Assembly: GCA_047600765.1 (NCBI GenBank)
Contig: JASGKF010000001.1
Location: 1,612,001-1,676,000, forward strand
Source: Viridibacterium sp047600765
GTDB taxonomy: Bacteria; Pseudomonadota; Gammaproteobacteria; Burkholderiales; Rhodocyclaceae
Direction: 5' to 3'
DNA length: 64,000 bases
Positions 42,333 to 51,059 of this stretch are shown piece after piece. Position numbers and translations under genes: made by a program. Position 1 is the stretch's first letter, and each line of letters starts with the position of its first letter. Under the pieces are notes generated by a model that worked only from the letters and a program-made list of their open reading frames with translations, was not told the DNA's origin and made no database searches.

Positions 42333-43238
42333 ATGAAGACAGCCTGGATGAAGCAGCTCGTCAGCGCGGCCTTTGCCGCCCAACTTCTATTTGCCGGCCC
42401 GGCATTCGCGCAGGACGCCGCGAAGCCGGATGCCCAGCAGAACGAAATGGAAGTGGCCGTCACCGCCGTACGCAAGGCGCTGCAGCCGGGCCCGGTAGAG
42501 ATCCCGCTCACCGACCAGGCCAAGCTCAAGCTGCCCGCCGGTTATGCCTTCGTCCCCAAGGCCGAAGCCGCTCGCTGGATGCATGCCATGGGCAACCATA
42601 CCGACGCGCGCTTCATTGGCGTCATCGTCGGCGACAAGATCGAAGGCTTCGTGACCGTGGACTTCGAGAAGTCCGGCTACATCAAGGACGAAGACGCCAA
42701 GACCTGGAATGCGGACGACTTGCTGCAGAACATCCGCGAAGGCACGACCGAAGGCAACAAGGACCGCGCAGCGCGCGGCCTGCCCGAGATGGACATCATT
42801 GGCTGGGTGGAAAAGCCCGGCTATGACGCCGGCACGCATCGCCTGATCTGGTCCATTTCGTCACGCACCAAGGGCGCCCCGGCCGACAGCGAGCAAGGCA
42901 TCAACTACAACACCTACGTGCTCGGCCGCGAAGGCTACCTGACGCTGAACCTCGTCACCGGCCTGAAGGAAATCGAAGCACAGAAGCCACAGGCGCGCGA
43001 ACTGCTGGCCGCGGTGAACTTCAACGAAGGCAAACGCTACGAAGACTTCAACGCCGACACTGACAAGGTCGCCGAGTACGGACTGGCCGCGCTGGTCGGT
43101 GGCCTTGCCGCCAAGAAGCTGGGCCTGCTGGCCGTTGTCGGCGCCTTCCTGCTGAAGGCCTGGAAGCTGGTGTTGATTGGCGTGGTGGCACTGGGCGCCG
43201 GCGCGAAGAAGTTTTTCGGCAAGAACGACGAGGCCTGA
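42333..43238 (+). CDS. DUF2167 family membrane protein
   Basis: 301 residues with a signal peptide (LVSAAFAAQLLFAGPAFA). A DUF2167 domain covers about residues 45-255: GPVEIPLTDQAKLKLPAGYAFVP, IGWVEKPGYDAGTHRLIWSIS and GINYNTYVLGREGYLTLNLV (blocks). Two C-terminal hydrophobic segments (LLAVVGAFLLKAWKLVLIGVVALGAG) would anchor it. GGGGA precedes the ATG at 42333. Function is unknown for the family. A site-2-type protease gene follows after only 10 bp, suggesting the two proteins work together at the membrane. Confidence 0.78.
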   Translation: MKTAWMKQLVSAAFAAQLLFAGPAFAQDAAKPDAQQNEMEVAVTAVRKALQPGPVEIPLTDQAKLKLPAGYAFVPKAEAARWMHAMGNHTDARFIGVIVGDKIEGFVTVDFEKSGYIKDEDAKTWNADDLLQNIREGTTEGNKDRAARGLPEMDIIGWVEKPGYDAGTHRLIWSISSRTKGAPADSEQGINYNTYVLGREGYLTLNLVTGLKEIEAQKPQARELLAAVNFNEGKRYEDFNADTDKVAEYGLAALVGGLAAKKLGLLAVVGAFLLKAWKLVLIGVVALGAGAKKFFGKNDEA

Positions 43239-43248
43239 GGCGCGCGAC

Positions 43249-43974
43249 ATGATCAAGCTGCTGTTCCTGCTGCTCAACGGTGCCAAGCTCGGCAAGCTGC
43301 TCATGACCGGGGGCAGCATGCTGGTGTCCGTCGTGCTGTATGCGTGGATCTTTGGCTGGGGCTATGCGGTCGGCTTCGTGGCGATGATGTTCCTGCACGA
43401 GATGGGGCACTTCATCGCCGCTCGCCAGCGAGGGCTGCCGGTCGGCTTGCCGACCTTCATCCCCTTCATCGGCGCATGGACGCAACTGGGCCGTATGCCG
43501 CACGATGCAGAGACCGAAGCCTATGTCGGCATCGCCGGCCCATTGGCCGGCACACTCGCCGCACTGGTCTGCTATTTCTTCGCGCGCGACCAGAACAGTC
43601 CCTTGCTGCTGGCCGTGGCGTATTCCGGCTTCTTCCTGAACCTGCTCAACCTCCTGCCCGTCCCGCTCTTCGACGGTGGCCGCGTCACCGCAGCCATCTC
43701 TCGCAAGATCTGGTTCATCGGCGTCCCTGTACTGGGTGGCCTGCTGCTGTGGAATCCCAGCCCGGCCCTTCTGCTGATGACGCTGTTGGCAGCCCCGCAG
43801 CTCTGGAGCGCCTGGAAAACGCGCCACGAGGTTGATCATTACTTCGAAGTGCCGCTGGCCAAGCGCCTGGAATACGGCCTGCTGTACATCGGCCTCATCG
43901 CTTATCTCGCGGTCATGACTGGCGAGGTGCATGACATGCTGAGCAGCGCACGCAGCGGCGGCTTCCCCACCTGA
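43249..43974 (+). CDS. site-2 protease family (M50) membrane metalloprotease
   Basis: 241-residue intramembrane metalloprotease with about six transmembrane helices. HEMGH in MFLHEMGHFIAARQ provides two zinc His and the catalytic Glu, and NLLPVPLFDGGR supplies the third ligand Asp. There is no PDZ domain, unlike RseP. It follows the DUF2167 gene in an apparent two-gene operon. S2P enzymes cleave transmembrane segments of regulators; the target is not apparent here. Confidence 0.83.
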   Translation: MIKLLFLLLNGAKLGKLLMTGGSMLVSVVLYAWIFGWGYAVGFVAMMFLHEMGHFIAARQRGLPVGLPTFIPFIGAWTQLGRMPHDAETEAYVGIAGPLAGTLAALVCYFFARDQNSPLLLAVAYSGFFLNLLNLLPVPLFDGGRVTAAISRKIWFIGVPVLGGLLLWNPSPALLLMTLLAAPQLWSAWKTRHEVDHYFEVPLAKRLEYGLLYIGLIAYLAVMTGEVHDMLSSARSGGFPT

Positions 43975-44022
43975 TGTGCTCCTGACCGGCGCAGCACACC
44001 CGCACTGCGCCGCGCCAGGGAC

Positions 44023-45540
44023 TCAGCCCAGGAACAACCGGTAGGCCGGGTTGTTCGTTTCCTCCACGCATTCGTAGCCCACGCGTTGCAGGAAGGCCTC
44101 GAACGCCGGCGCGTCATCGGGCGGCACCTGCAGGCCGATCAGCACACGGCCGAAATCGGCGCCGTGATTGCGATAGTGGAAGAGGCTGATGTTCCAGTCC
44201 GAACGCAGCTTGTCGAGAAAGCCCAGCAAGGCGCCGGGACGCTCGGGAAAGATGAAGCGGTAGATCCGCTCGTCATTCGCCAGCGGCGTACGGCCGCCCA
44301 CCATGTAGCGGATGTGCGACTTGGCCATCTCGTCGTCGGTCAGGTCCACAGCCGGCAGGCCATGTGCGGCGAGCGCATCGACCAGCTGCGTCGCCTCGCC
44401 CCGGTGCGCAATCGCCACGCCGACGAAGATGTGGGCTTGTGAAATGTCGTTGTAGCGGTAGTTGAATTCGGTGACGTTGCGCCCGCCCAGCTGGGCACAG
44501 AAGGCCTTGAAGCTGCCGGGCTGCTCGGGGATGGTCACAGCGAGTACGGCCTCGCGTTGCTCGCCCAGCTCCGCGCGCTCGGCGACGAAACGCAAGCGGT
44601 CGAAGTTCATGTTGGCGCCGCTGGCCACTGCCACCACGCTGCGTGGCTGATCCTGCTGCGCCAGCCAGAGCTTGGCACCTGCCAGTGCCAGCGCGCCGGC
44701 CGGTTCGAGAATGGAGCGCGTGTCTTCGAACACATCCTTGATCGCGGCACAAATGGCATCGTTGTCGACGCGGATGACGGCGTCGACATACTTCTGGCAC
44801 AGCCGGAAGCTCTCTTCACCGACCAGCTTGACTGCTGCACCGTCGGCAAACAAGCCCACCTGTGTCAGCGCAACACGCTGCCCGGCGGCCAGTGACTGCG
44901 CCATGGCGTCAGCGTCATCTGCTTCGACACCGATCAACAAGGTGTCAGGACGCAGACGCTTGATGTAGGCCGCCACGCCGGCCAGCAGACCGCCACCACC
45001 AACAGCGCAGAAGACGGCATCAAGCTTGCGCGGATGCTGGCGCAGGATTTCCATGCCGATGGTGCCCTGGCCCGCAATGACATCGGGGTCATCGAAGGGA
45101 TGCACAAAGGTCAGCCCCTGGGCGGCCTCCAGTTCGCGCGCATGGGCATAGGCCTGGTCATAGCTCTCGCCATGCAGCACAACCTCGCCACCGCGCGTGC
45201 GTACAGCATCGATCTTGATGAGCGGCGTGGTGGTGGGCATGACGATGACCGCGCGGCAACCCAGCTTCTGCGCTGACAATGCGACGCCCTGCGCATGATT
45301 GCCCGCTGAAGCGCAGATCACGCCACGTGCGAGTTGCTCCGCCGAGAGTTGCGCCATCTTGTTGTAGGCGCCGCGCAGCTTGAAAGAGAACACCGGCTGC
45401 AGGTCTTCGCGCTTGAGCCAGATGTGATGCCCCATGCGGCGCGACAGGTTGGCTGCGGCATCAAGGGGCGTTTCGACCGCCGCTTCATAGACGCGGGCGT
45501 TGAGGATGCGTTCGAGGTAGTCGTCTTCGTTGGCGGGCAT
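44023..45540 (-). CDS. ilvA: threonine ammonia-lyase, biosynthetic
   Basis: PLP enzyme converting threonine to 2-oxobutanoate, the first committed step to isoleucine. 505 residues: catalytic domain with PLP Lys54 in FSFKLRGAYNK, phosphate-binding VGGGGLLAGVAAYIK and SGNHAQGVALSA-type Ser/Asn block (ICASAGNHAQG). Two C-terminal ACT-like domains (about residues 330-505; LAVTIPEQPGSFKAFC and RFIFPERPGALLGFLDKL) bind isoleucine and valine for feedback control. Length and two ACT domains match biosynthetic IlvA rather than catabolic TdcB. Confidence 0.94.
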   Translation of the reverse strand: MPANEDDYLERILNARVYEAAVETPLDAAANLSRRMGHHIWLKREDLQPVFSFKLRGAYNKMAQLSAEQLARGVICASAGNHAQGVALSAQKLGCRAVIVMPTTTPLIKIDAVRTRGGEVVLHGESYDQAYAHARELEAAQGLTFVHPFDDPDVIAGQGTIGMEILRQHPRKLDAVFCAVGGGGLLAGVAAYIKRLRPDTLLIGVEADDADAMAQSLAAGQRVALTQVGLFADGAAVKLVGEESFRLCQKYVDAVIRVDNDAICAAIKDVFEDTRSILEPAGALALAGAKLWLAQQDQPRSVVAVASGANMNFDRLRFVAERAELGEQREAVLAVTIPEQPGSFKAFCAQLGGRNVTEFNYRYNDISQAHIFVGVAIAHRGEATQLVDALAAHGLPAVDLTDDEMAKSHIRYMVGGRTPLANDERIYRFIFPERPGALLGFLDKLRSDWNISLFHYRNHGADFGRVLIGLQVPPDDAPAFEAFLQRVGYECVEETNNPAYRLFLG

Positions 45541-45607
45541 GGCGGCAGGTGCGCTGGAATCAGTGCCCGATTATCGCCTTGCTCGCTGCGGGCTGACGAG
45601 GCCCATG

Positions 45608-45633
45608 AAAAAGGGCGCCCCGTGGGGCGCCCT
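45608..45633 (-). terminator. rho-independent terminator of the TorF-glnK-amtB operon
   Basis: Arms AGGGCGCCCC (45612-45621) and GGGGCGCCCT (45624-45633); on the minus strand followed by TTTTT. 33 bp after the amtB stop. Confidence 0.88.
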
Positions 45634-45665
45634 GAAAGAATCCGCTTGCGCGAACCCTGATCACA

Positions 45666-47159
45666 TCAGTAGTGGTAAGCCGATTCGCCGTGGCTGGAGA
45701 TGTCCAGACCTTCGCGCTCTTCGTCTTCCGGCACACGCAGGCCGATGAACATGTCGACCAGCTTGTAGGCCACGAGGGACACCACACCCGACCAGACGAT
45801 GGTCAGGAGCACGGCCTTCAGCTGGATCCAGACCTGGCCGGCGATCGAGTAGTCAGGAGCAACACCGTTGGCGACGTAGTCCCAGATGCCCACGCCACCC
45901 AGCGAGGGGGCTGCGAACACGCCGGTCAGGATGGCGCCGAGGATACCGCCCACGCCGTGGACACCGAACACGTCGAGCGCGTCATCGGCACCCAGCATGC
46001 GCTTGAGGCCATTGACGCCCCACAGGCAGGCCACACCAGCCAGCAGGCCGATGATGATGGCACCGACCACACCGACGAAGCCGCAAGCCGGGGTGATGGC
46101 AACCAGACCCGCGACGGCGCCCGAAGCAGCGCCCAGCATCGAGGGCTTGCCCTTGAGCATCCACTCGGCCAGCAGCCAGCTCATGGTGGCGGCAGCGGTA
46201 GCGACCCAGGTGTTCAGGAAGGCCAGCGCAGCAACACCGTTGGCTTCCAGAGCCGAACCGGCGTTGAAGCCGAACCAGCCGAACCACAGCAGCGAGGCAC
46301 CGATCATGGTCAGCGTCAGGCTATGCGGCGCCATCGATTCCTTGCCGAAGCCGATACGCTTGCCCACCAGGAAGGCACCGACCAGACCTGCGACAGCGGC
46401 GTTGATGTGCACCACGGTGCCGCCGGCGAAGTCGAGCGCGCCCCACTGGAACATCAGGCCAGCCTGAGCACCGGCAGCCGTTGCAGCAGCCGCGTCGGTG
46501 TAGGCATCCGGACCCGCCCAGAACCAGACCATGTGGGCCATCGGGATGTAGCTGAACGTGAACCAGATGATCGCGAAGATCAGCAGGGCCGAGAACTTGA
46601 TGCGCTCAGCGAAGGCACCGATGATCAGCGCCACGGTGATGGCTGCGAACGCGCCCTGGAAGGCCACGTAGATCATTTCGGAGATGAACACACCCTTGCT
46701 CCAGGTCGCAGCTGCCGAATCAGGCGTCATGCCGGACAGGAAGAGCTTGCCGAAGTCGCCGAAGTAGCTGCCCGCACCACCGAAGGTCAGCGAGTAGCCA
46801 TACACGACCCACAGGACCGAGATCAGCGCGAAGATCACGAAGACCTGCATCAGCACCGACAGGGCGTTCTTGGTGCGCACGAGGCCACCGTAGAACAGGG
46901 CCAGGCCGGGGATGGACATCAGGATGACGAAGGCCGTGGCAACGATCAGCCAGGCATTGTCAGGCTTGCTGGCAACCGGAGCGGGTGCCGCAGCGGCCGG
47001 GGCCGATGCTTCGGCGGCAGCAGGTGCTGCAGTCGCGGCGGCAGCCGGTGCAGAAGCTTCAGCCGCAGCAGCGGCAGGGGCGCTTGCGTCCTGGGCGGAA
47101 ACCCCGCCGGACAGCGTGACAGCCAGAGCCGTCAGCACAATCGCAAAAAAGTTTTTCAT
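45666..47159 (-). CDS. amtB: ammonium transporter
   Basis: Trimeric ammonium channel of the Amt/MEP/Rh family. 497 residues: signal peptide (to about residue 22), then an Ala/Pro/Glu/Ser low-complexity stretch of about 40 residues, then eleven membrane helices. The twin pore His are in GGTVVHINAAVAG and GVHGVGGILGAI, and the phenylalanine-gate region is preserved. The low-complexity stretch would lie in the periplasm before TM1; E. coli AmtB lacks it. glnK lies 20 bp upstream, the usual partner that blocks the channel under nitrogen excess. Confidence 0.95.
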   Translation of the reverse strand: MKNFFAIVLTALAVTLSGGVSAQDASAPAAAAAEASAPAAAATAAPAAAEASAPAAAAPAPVASKPDNAWLIVATAFVILMSIPGLALFYGGLVRTKNALSVLMQVFVIFALISVLWVVYGYSLTFGGAGSYFGDFGKLFLSGMTPDSAAATWSKGVFISEMIYVAFQGAFAAITVALIIGAFAERIKFSALLIFAIIWFTFSYIPMAHMVWFWAGPDAYTDAAAATAAGAQAGLMFQWGALDFAGGTVVHINAAVAGLVGAFLVGKRIGFGKESMAPHSLTLTMIGASLLWFGWFGFNAGSALEANGVAALAFLNTWVATAAATMSWLLAEWMLKGKPSMLGAASGAVAGLVAITPACGFVGVVGAIIIGLLAGVACLWGVNGLKRMLGADDALDVFGVHGVGGILGAILTGVFAAPSLGGVGIWDYVANGVAPDYSIAGQVWIQLKAVLLTIVWSGVVSLVAYKLVDMFIGLRVPEDEEREGLDISSHGESAYHY

Positions 47160-47179
47160 TTTCTCGTCTCTCTTGTTGA

Positions 47180-47518
47180 TCAGAGTGCGTCACCACCGGT
47201 TTCACCGGTGCGGATGCGGATGGCTTGCTGCAGGTCGAAGACGAAAATCTTGCCATCACCGATCTTGCCGGTGTTGGCTGCCTTCTCGATGGCTTCGATG
47301 ACCTGGTCGAGCAGATCGTCGGCAATGGCCACTTCGATCTTCACCTTGGGCAGGAAGTCGACGACGTACTCTGCACCACGGTAAAGCTCGGTGTGACCCT
47401 TTTGACGACCGAAACCCTTGACCTCGGTCACGGTGACACCCTGCACGCCGATAGCCGAGAGTGCTTCACGCACTTCGTCCAGCTTGAAGGGCTTGATGAT
47501 GGCTGTTACGAATTTCAT
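47180..47518 (-). CDS. glnK: nitrogen regulatory PII protein GlnK
   Basis: 112-residue trimeric signal protein. KGFGRQKGHTELYRGAEY contains the T-loop with uridylylation site Tyr51; B-loop KTGDGKIF appears here as TGKIGDGKIFV. It binds ATP/ADP and 2-oxoglutarate and controls AmtB and NtrB. GlnB and GlnK cannot be separated by sequence alone; linkage to amtB favours GlnK. The gene lies between the TorF porin and amtB on one transcript. Confidence 0.93.
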   Translation of the reverse strand: MKFVTAIIKPFKLDEVREALSAIGVQGVTVTEVKGFGRQKGHTELYRGAEYVVDFLPKVKIEVAIADDLLDQVIEAIEKAANTGKIGDGKIFVFDLQQAIRIRTGETGGDAL

Positions 47519-47570
47519 GGCAGCTCCTGTTATGGGGCGGCCAGAACAGCCGCCCCGCTAGATGAAAAAA

Positions 47571-48404
47571 TCAGAACGTCTTGCCGACCGAGACGACGAA
47601 GGTCGGCTCACCGATCTTGCGGCAACGGGTAGCGGGAGAGCTGGAGTCGCAGGCGTAGTACCAGCCCTTGTCAGCAGTGGTGCCGATGACAGCACCGCCA
47701 ACAGCCCAGCCACTCAGGTCATAGGTCAGGCCCAGCTTGTAGTCGCTGTAGTTCAGGAAACCGTAGTTCCGAACGATCTGACGGCCGACGTGGGTGTTGA
47801 CAGTCAGCTTGTCAGTGACGGGGATATTAGCCGTCAGATCCCAGTAGGTTGAGCCGGTCGACTTGCCGGGATCGCTACCGAAGCACTCGTCTGCCTTCTT
47901 GCCATAGCCGGCATCGGTCTTCTGGCAACCACCACCGTAAGTGTCCTTGTTGGTGCCGAAGAAGTTGGTCAGCGTGTAGGACATCTTGAAACTGACCCAC
48001 TTGTACGACGTACCGACATAAACCTCATGGTTGTCATACTTGGTGTAGGCCGTGTTGTTGGCGTGGGCGTTCGGGTAGTAATAGAACAACGTGCCAAGAT
48101 CGAGGGTGAAGTCGCCGAAACTCTTCTTCCAGCCGCCGTAGATGTCCCATTCCAGGCCTGAACCATTCAGGTACTGGTTGCCACTGACGTTCGACAGCCA
48201 GGTACCGGCATACAGGCCAACCGGGCCAGCGTAGTCAATGCCACCTTGAACGGCCGGGCCGCCATAGGTCTGCGACAGGCCGCGGAAACGATAGTCCGAC
48301 ACAACGGTGAAGTTGCCAGTCACGGGCGACGGTGCATCTTCAGCCAGAGCAGGCAGTGAGGCAGCAGCAGCGATCAGGGATGCAGCGAGACGGGAAAAAC
48401 GCAT
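47571..48404 (-). CDS. TorF family putative outer-membrane porin
   Basis: 277 residues with a signal peptide (LAASLIAAAASLPALA). The mature protein begins TGNFTVVSDYRFRGLSQT, the hallmark of the TorF (TIGR02001-type) family, and shows alternating strands rich in Tyr, Trp and Gly, ending with aromatic Phe (VVSVGKTF) as outer-membrane barrels do. Four to six Cys appear in two loops, which is unusual for a porin. AGGAG precedes the ATG. It is the first gene behind the sigma-54 promoter and is followed by glnK and amtB, so it may pass nitrogen compounds. Confidence 0.85.
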   Translation of the reverse strand: MRFSRLAASLIAAAASLPALAEDAPSPVTGNFTVVSDYRFRGLSQTYGGPAVQGGIDYAGPVGLYAGTWLSNVSGNQYLNGSGLEWDIYGGWKKSFGDFTLDLGTLFYYYPNAHANNTAYTKYDNHEVYVGTSYKWVSFKMSYTLTNFFGTNKDTYGGGCQKTDAGYGKKADECFGSDPGKSTGSTYWDLTANIPVTDKLTVNTHVGRQIVRNYGFLNYSDYKLGLTYDLSGWAVGGAVIGTTADKGWYYACDSSSPATRCRKIGEPTFVVSVGKTF

Positions 48405-48448
48405 TTGGTTACTCCTCTAAAAAGGATCAGGAAAAAGGCAGGGGTGTC

Positions 48449-48465
48449 TAGCGGGTTTCGTGCCA
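48449..48465 (-). promoter_or_regulatory. sigma-54 (-24/-12) promoter of TorF-glnK-amtB
   Basis: On the minus strand TGGCAC-GAAAC-CCGCTA: the -24 element is a perfect TGGCAC, and the -12 GC is at the required spacing (consensus TGGCAC-N5-TTGCW; two mismatches at TT). It is about 45-60 bp upstream of the TorF start. Confidence 0.72.
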
Positions 48466-48516
48466 ATCCCGAAGAGGGGAATAAATTCACATAAAATTCA
48501 AATGCTTGTAACGCAT

Positions 48517-48577
48517 GGCGCATCTCTGGTGCATTCGCGCGCAGCCTTGCACGCTTTTGGCGCACAAATCTGGTGCG
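48517..48577. promoter_or_regulatory. three NtrC-like enhancer boxes
   Basis: Consensus TGCAC-N6-GGTGCA. Box 1 at 48517-48533 (GGCGC-N6-GGTGCA, two arm mismatches). Box 2 at 48548-48564 (TGCAC-N6-GGCGCA, one mismatch). Box 3 at 48561-48577 (CGCAC-N6-GGTGCG, two mismatches), overlapping box 2. They lie 50-110 bp upstream of the sigma-54 promoter, the normal enhancer distance. Confidence 0.72.
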
Positions 48578-48703
48578 TAAATTCGGGGCGGAACGGGCCG
48601 CGGATGCACCCGCCCTGTGCGCTAAACTTTTTGCATACCCATTCCGGTCGTCAGTCGCCGCTGGCGGAGCCGGACACCCCTCCCAGCCATCAAGGATTCC
48701 GCC

Positions 48704-48940
48704 ATGATCAATACACAACTACTGCAGGATTTCGGCAAACAGCTCTCCGAACTCGTCGCCAACAGCCCGGCACGCGACATCGAACGCAATGCCCGCGCCC
48801 TGTTCGGCAGCATGGCCAGCCGCCTGGATCTGGTCTCGCGCGAAGAATTCGAGGTGCAGCGCACCTTGCTGCAGCGCGCCAGCGAACGGCTTGCCACACT
48901 GGAAGCCCGCGTCGCCGAGCTCGAAGCTCGCAAGCCCTGA
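48704..48940 (+). CDS. ubiK: ubiquinone biosynthesis accessory factor UbiK
   Basis: 78-residue BMFP-domain protein: amphipathic N-terminal helix (LLQDFGKQLSELVANSP), then RNARALFGSMASRLDLVSREEFEVQ and a C-terminal coiled coil (LERASERLATLEARVAELE-like). UbiK binds UbiJ and lipids and is needed for aerobic ubiquinone synthesis. Position immediately upstream of the comM/yifB gene is common in betaproteobacteria. AAGGA in CATCAAGGATTCCGCC serves as ribosome site. Confidence 0.9.
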   Translation: MINTQLLQDFGKQLSELVANSPARDIERNARALFGSMASRLDLVSREEFEVQRTLLQRASERLATLEARVAELEARKP

Positions 48941-48988
48941 CGGGCATTCGCTCGAAGCTCGCCAGACACGGTCGCTACACTCGGCCGC

Positions 48989-50494
48989 ATGTCCCTCGCA
49001 CTGCTCACCAGCCGGGCTCTCGCCGGCATGGACGCGCCCGAAGTCACGGTCGAAGTCCATCTCGGCAACGGCCTGCCCGGCATCTCGCTGGTCGGCCTGC
49101 CTGACACCGAAGTCAAGGAAGCGCGTGATCGCGTACGCGCCGCACTGGCGACCTGCCAGTTCGAGTTCCCGAGCAACCGTCGCATCACCGTCAACCTCGC
49201 CCCTGCCGACCTGCCCAAGGAAAGCGGCCGCTTCGACCTGCCCATCGCGCTGGGCATCCTTGCGGCCAGCGACCAGATGCGCGGCACAAAGCTCGCGGAG
49301 TACGAAATGGCCGGCGAGCTCTCGCTCAGTGGCGAACTGCGCCCCGTGCGTGGCGCGCTGGCCATGGCCTGGCGTGCGGCACGCTCCGGCCGCAGCCTGA
49401 TCCTGCCCGCCGAAAACGCCGCCGAGGCAGCACTCGTCAAAGGCGTGCGCATCCTGCCGGCGCGCACCCTGTTGGAGGTGGTGGCGCACTTCAATGGTCT
49501 TGCCGAGCTAACGGCCCACGAAGCAACGACCCTGCAACACACGCCGCACTATCCCGACCTCGCCGACGTGCGTGGTCAGCAACAGGCGCGGCGCATGCTC
49601 GAAGTCGCCGCCGTCGGTCTGCACTCAGCACTCTTCTACGGCCCGCCGGGAACCGGCAAGTCCATGCTCGCCAGCCGCCTGCCCGGTCTGTTGCCGCCTC
49701 TTTCTGAAGAAGAGGCCCTGGAATCCGCCGCCCTGCAATCCCTCGAAGGCCCTTTCGATCCGGCACGCTGGCGGCAGCGCCCCTATAGAAGCCCCCATCA
49801 CTCATCGAGTGCGGCGGCGCTGGTCGGTGGCGGTATGAACCCGAAGCCCGGCGAGATCTCGCTCGCTCACAACGGCGTTTTATTTCTTGATGAATTGCCC
49901 GAGTTTGAGCGCCGCGTGCTCGAAGCCCTGCGCGAGCCGCTGGAGACCGGCCAGATCACCGTCTCGCGTGCGGCACGCAGTGCCGACTTCCCGGCGCGCT
50001 TCCAGCTCGTCGCGGCAATGAATCCCTGTCCCTGCGGCCGCCTCGGTGCCGTACCCCCGCAGAAGGTCTGCCGTTGCACGCCCGATCAGGTTGCGCGCTA
50101 TCGCGGCAAACTCTCCGGCCCACTGCTTGATCGCATCGACCTCACGCTGGAAGTCGGCACGCTGGACGCCAGCACCCTGCAGTCCGCACCCGTCGGTGAA
50201 TCGACAGCCGTGGTGCGTGAACGCGTCGTCGCCGCGCAGGCACGCCAGATGGCGCGTCAAGGCAAGCTCAACGCGCATCTGCAATCGGCCGAGATCGACG
50301 TGCACTGCCCTGCTGATGAACGTGCCAAAGCGCTGCTGCGCCAGGCCATCGACAAGCTGGGCCTGTCAGCGCGCGCCTATCACCGCACCCTGCGTGTGGC
50401 ACGCAGCATTGCCGATCTAGCGGGTGCTGATGTCATAGCCAGCAACCACGTGGCCGAGGCCGTGCAGTACCGGCGCGGGCTGCCACAGGGCTGA
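48989..50494 (+). CDS. comM: YifB/ComM family AAA+ helicase-like ATPase
   Basis: 501 residues: N-terminal Lon-protease-like domain (GMDAPEVTVEVHLGNGLPGISLVGLPD, blocks), Mg-chelatase AAA+ domain with Walker A GPPGTGKS near residue 218 and Walker B NGVLFLDELPEFERRVLEALREP (blocks), a Cys cluster (NPCPCGRLG, VCRCTPDQ) and the C-terminal domain (SARAYHRTLRVARSIADL). In naturally competent bacteria ComM is a branch-migration helicase in transformation; orthologues are found in non-competent species too. Confidence 0.92.
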   Translation: MSLALLTSRALAGMDAPEVTVEVHLGNGLPGISLVGLPDTEVKEARDRVRAALATCQFEFPSNRRITVNLAPADLPKESGRFDLPIALGILAASDQMRGTKLAEYEMAGELSLSGELRPVRGALAMAWRAARSGRSLILPAENAAEAALVKGVRILPARTLLEVVAHFNGLAELTAHEATTLQHTPHYPDLADVRGQQQARRMLEVAAVGLHSALFYGPPGTGKSMLASRLPGLLPPLSEEEALESAALQSLEGPFDPARWRQRPYRSPHHSSSAAALVGGGMNPKPGEISLAHNGVLFLDELPEFERRVLEALREPLETGQITVSRAARSADFPARFQLVAAMNPCPCGRLGAVPPQKVCRCTPDQVARYRGKLSGPLLDRIDLTLEVGTLDASTLQSAPVGESTAVVRERVVAAQARQMARQGKLNAHLQSAEIDVHCPADERAKALLRQAIDKLGLSARAYHRTLRVARSIADLAGADVIASNHVAEAVQYRRGLPQG

Positions 50495-50585
50495 TGCACC
50501 AGGGCTGGCAACGGCCTGTCATGCTGTCGTGCCTCGCAACGCGCTAGACTGCGCAGCGTTCCCGCTTCCATCGGAGTCTCCGACC

Positions 50586-51059
50586 ATGGCCGAAAACCTG
50601 ATGCAGTCCGTCGCCCGCAAGTCAGTTCGCGTTGCCTTCATCCTGCTCGTTGCATTGCTGCTGCTGTCCCTGCTCTATGTCTGGCTGGTACTGAGCTGGA
50701 GTTACTCGGATGGCGAACGTGCCGGCTATGTGCAGAAGTTTTCGCGCAAGGGCTGGCTATGCAAGACCTGGGAAGGTGACCTCGCCATGGTGAACCTGCC
50801 GGGCCAGCCAGCGGAGATCTTCTCTTTCACGGTGCGCGACGACAAGGTCGCTGAACAGATCAATGCACTGGTCGGCAAGCGCGTCGCCATGAGCTACGAC
50901 CAGCACGTCGGCGTGCCGACCAGCTGCTTCGGCGACACGGGCTACTACGTGCGCAATGTGCGCGAAGTCAGCGAGAACCCCGTGCCCTTCCCCGCCACCG
51001 TCGTGGCCCCTGCGCCTGCTCCAGCGGCCTCTGCCCCGACGCCAGCCCCGGCTAAGTAA
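50586..51059 (+). CDS. conserved single-pass membrane protein of unknown function
   Basis: 157 residues: N-terminal transmembrane segment (VAFILLVALLLLSLLYVWLVLSW), then a conserved extracytoplasmic domain SYSDGERAGYVQKFSRKGWLCKTWEGDLAM (blocks), with two Cys, and an Ala/Pro-rich tail. Similar betaproteobacterial proteins are known only as hypotheticals. The ATG at 50586 has GGAG nine bases upstream. It overlaps the convergent hydrolase gene by 8 bp at the stop codons. Confidence 0.7.
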   Translation: MAENLMQSVARKSVRVAFILLVALLLLSLLYVWLVLSWSYSDGERAGYVQKFSRKGWLCKTWEGDLAMVNLPGQPAEIFSFTVRDDKVAEQINALVGKRVAMSYDQHVGVPTSCFGDTGYYVRNVREVSENPVPFPATVVAPAPAPAASAPTPAPAK

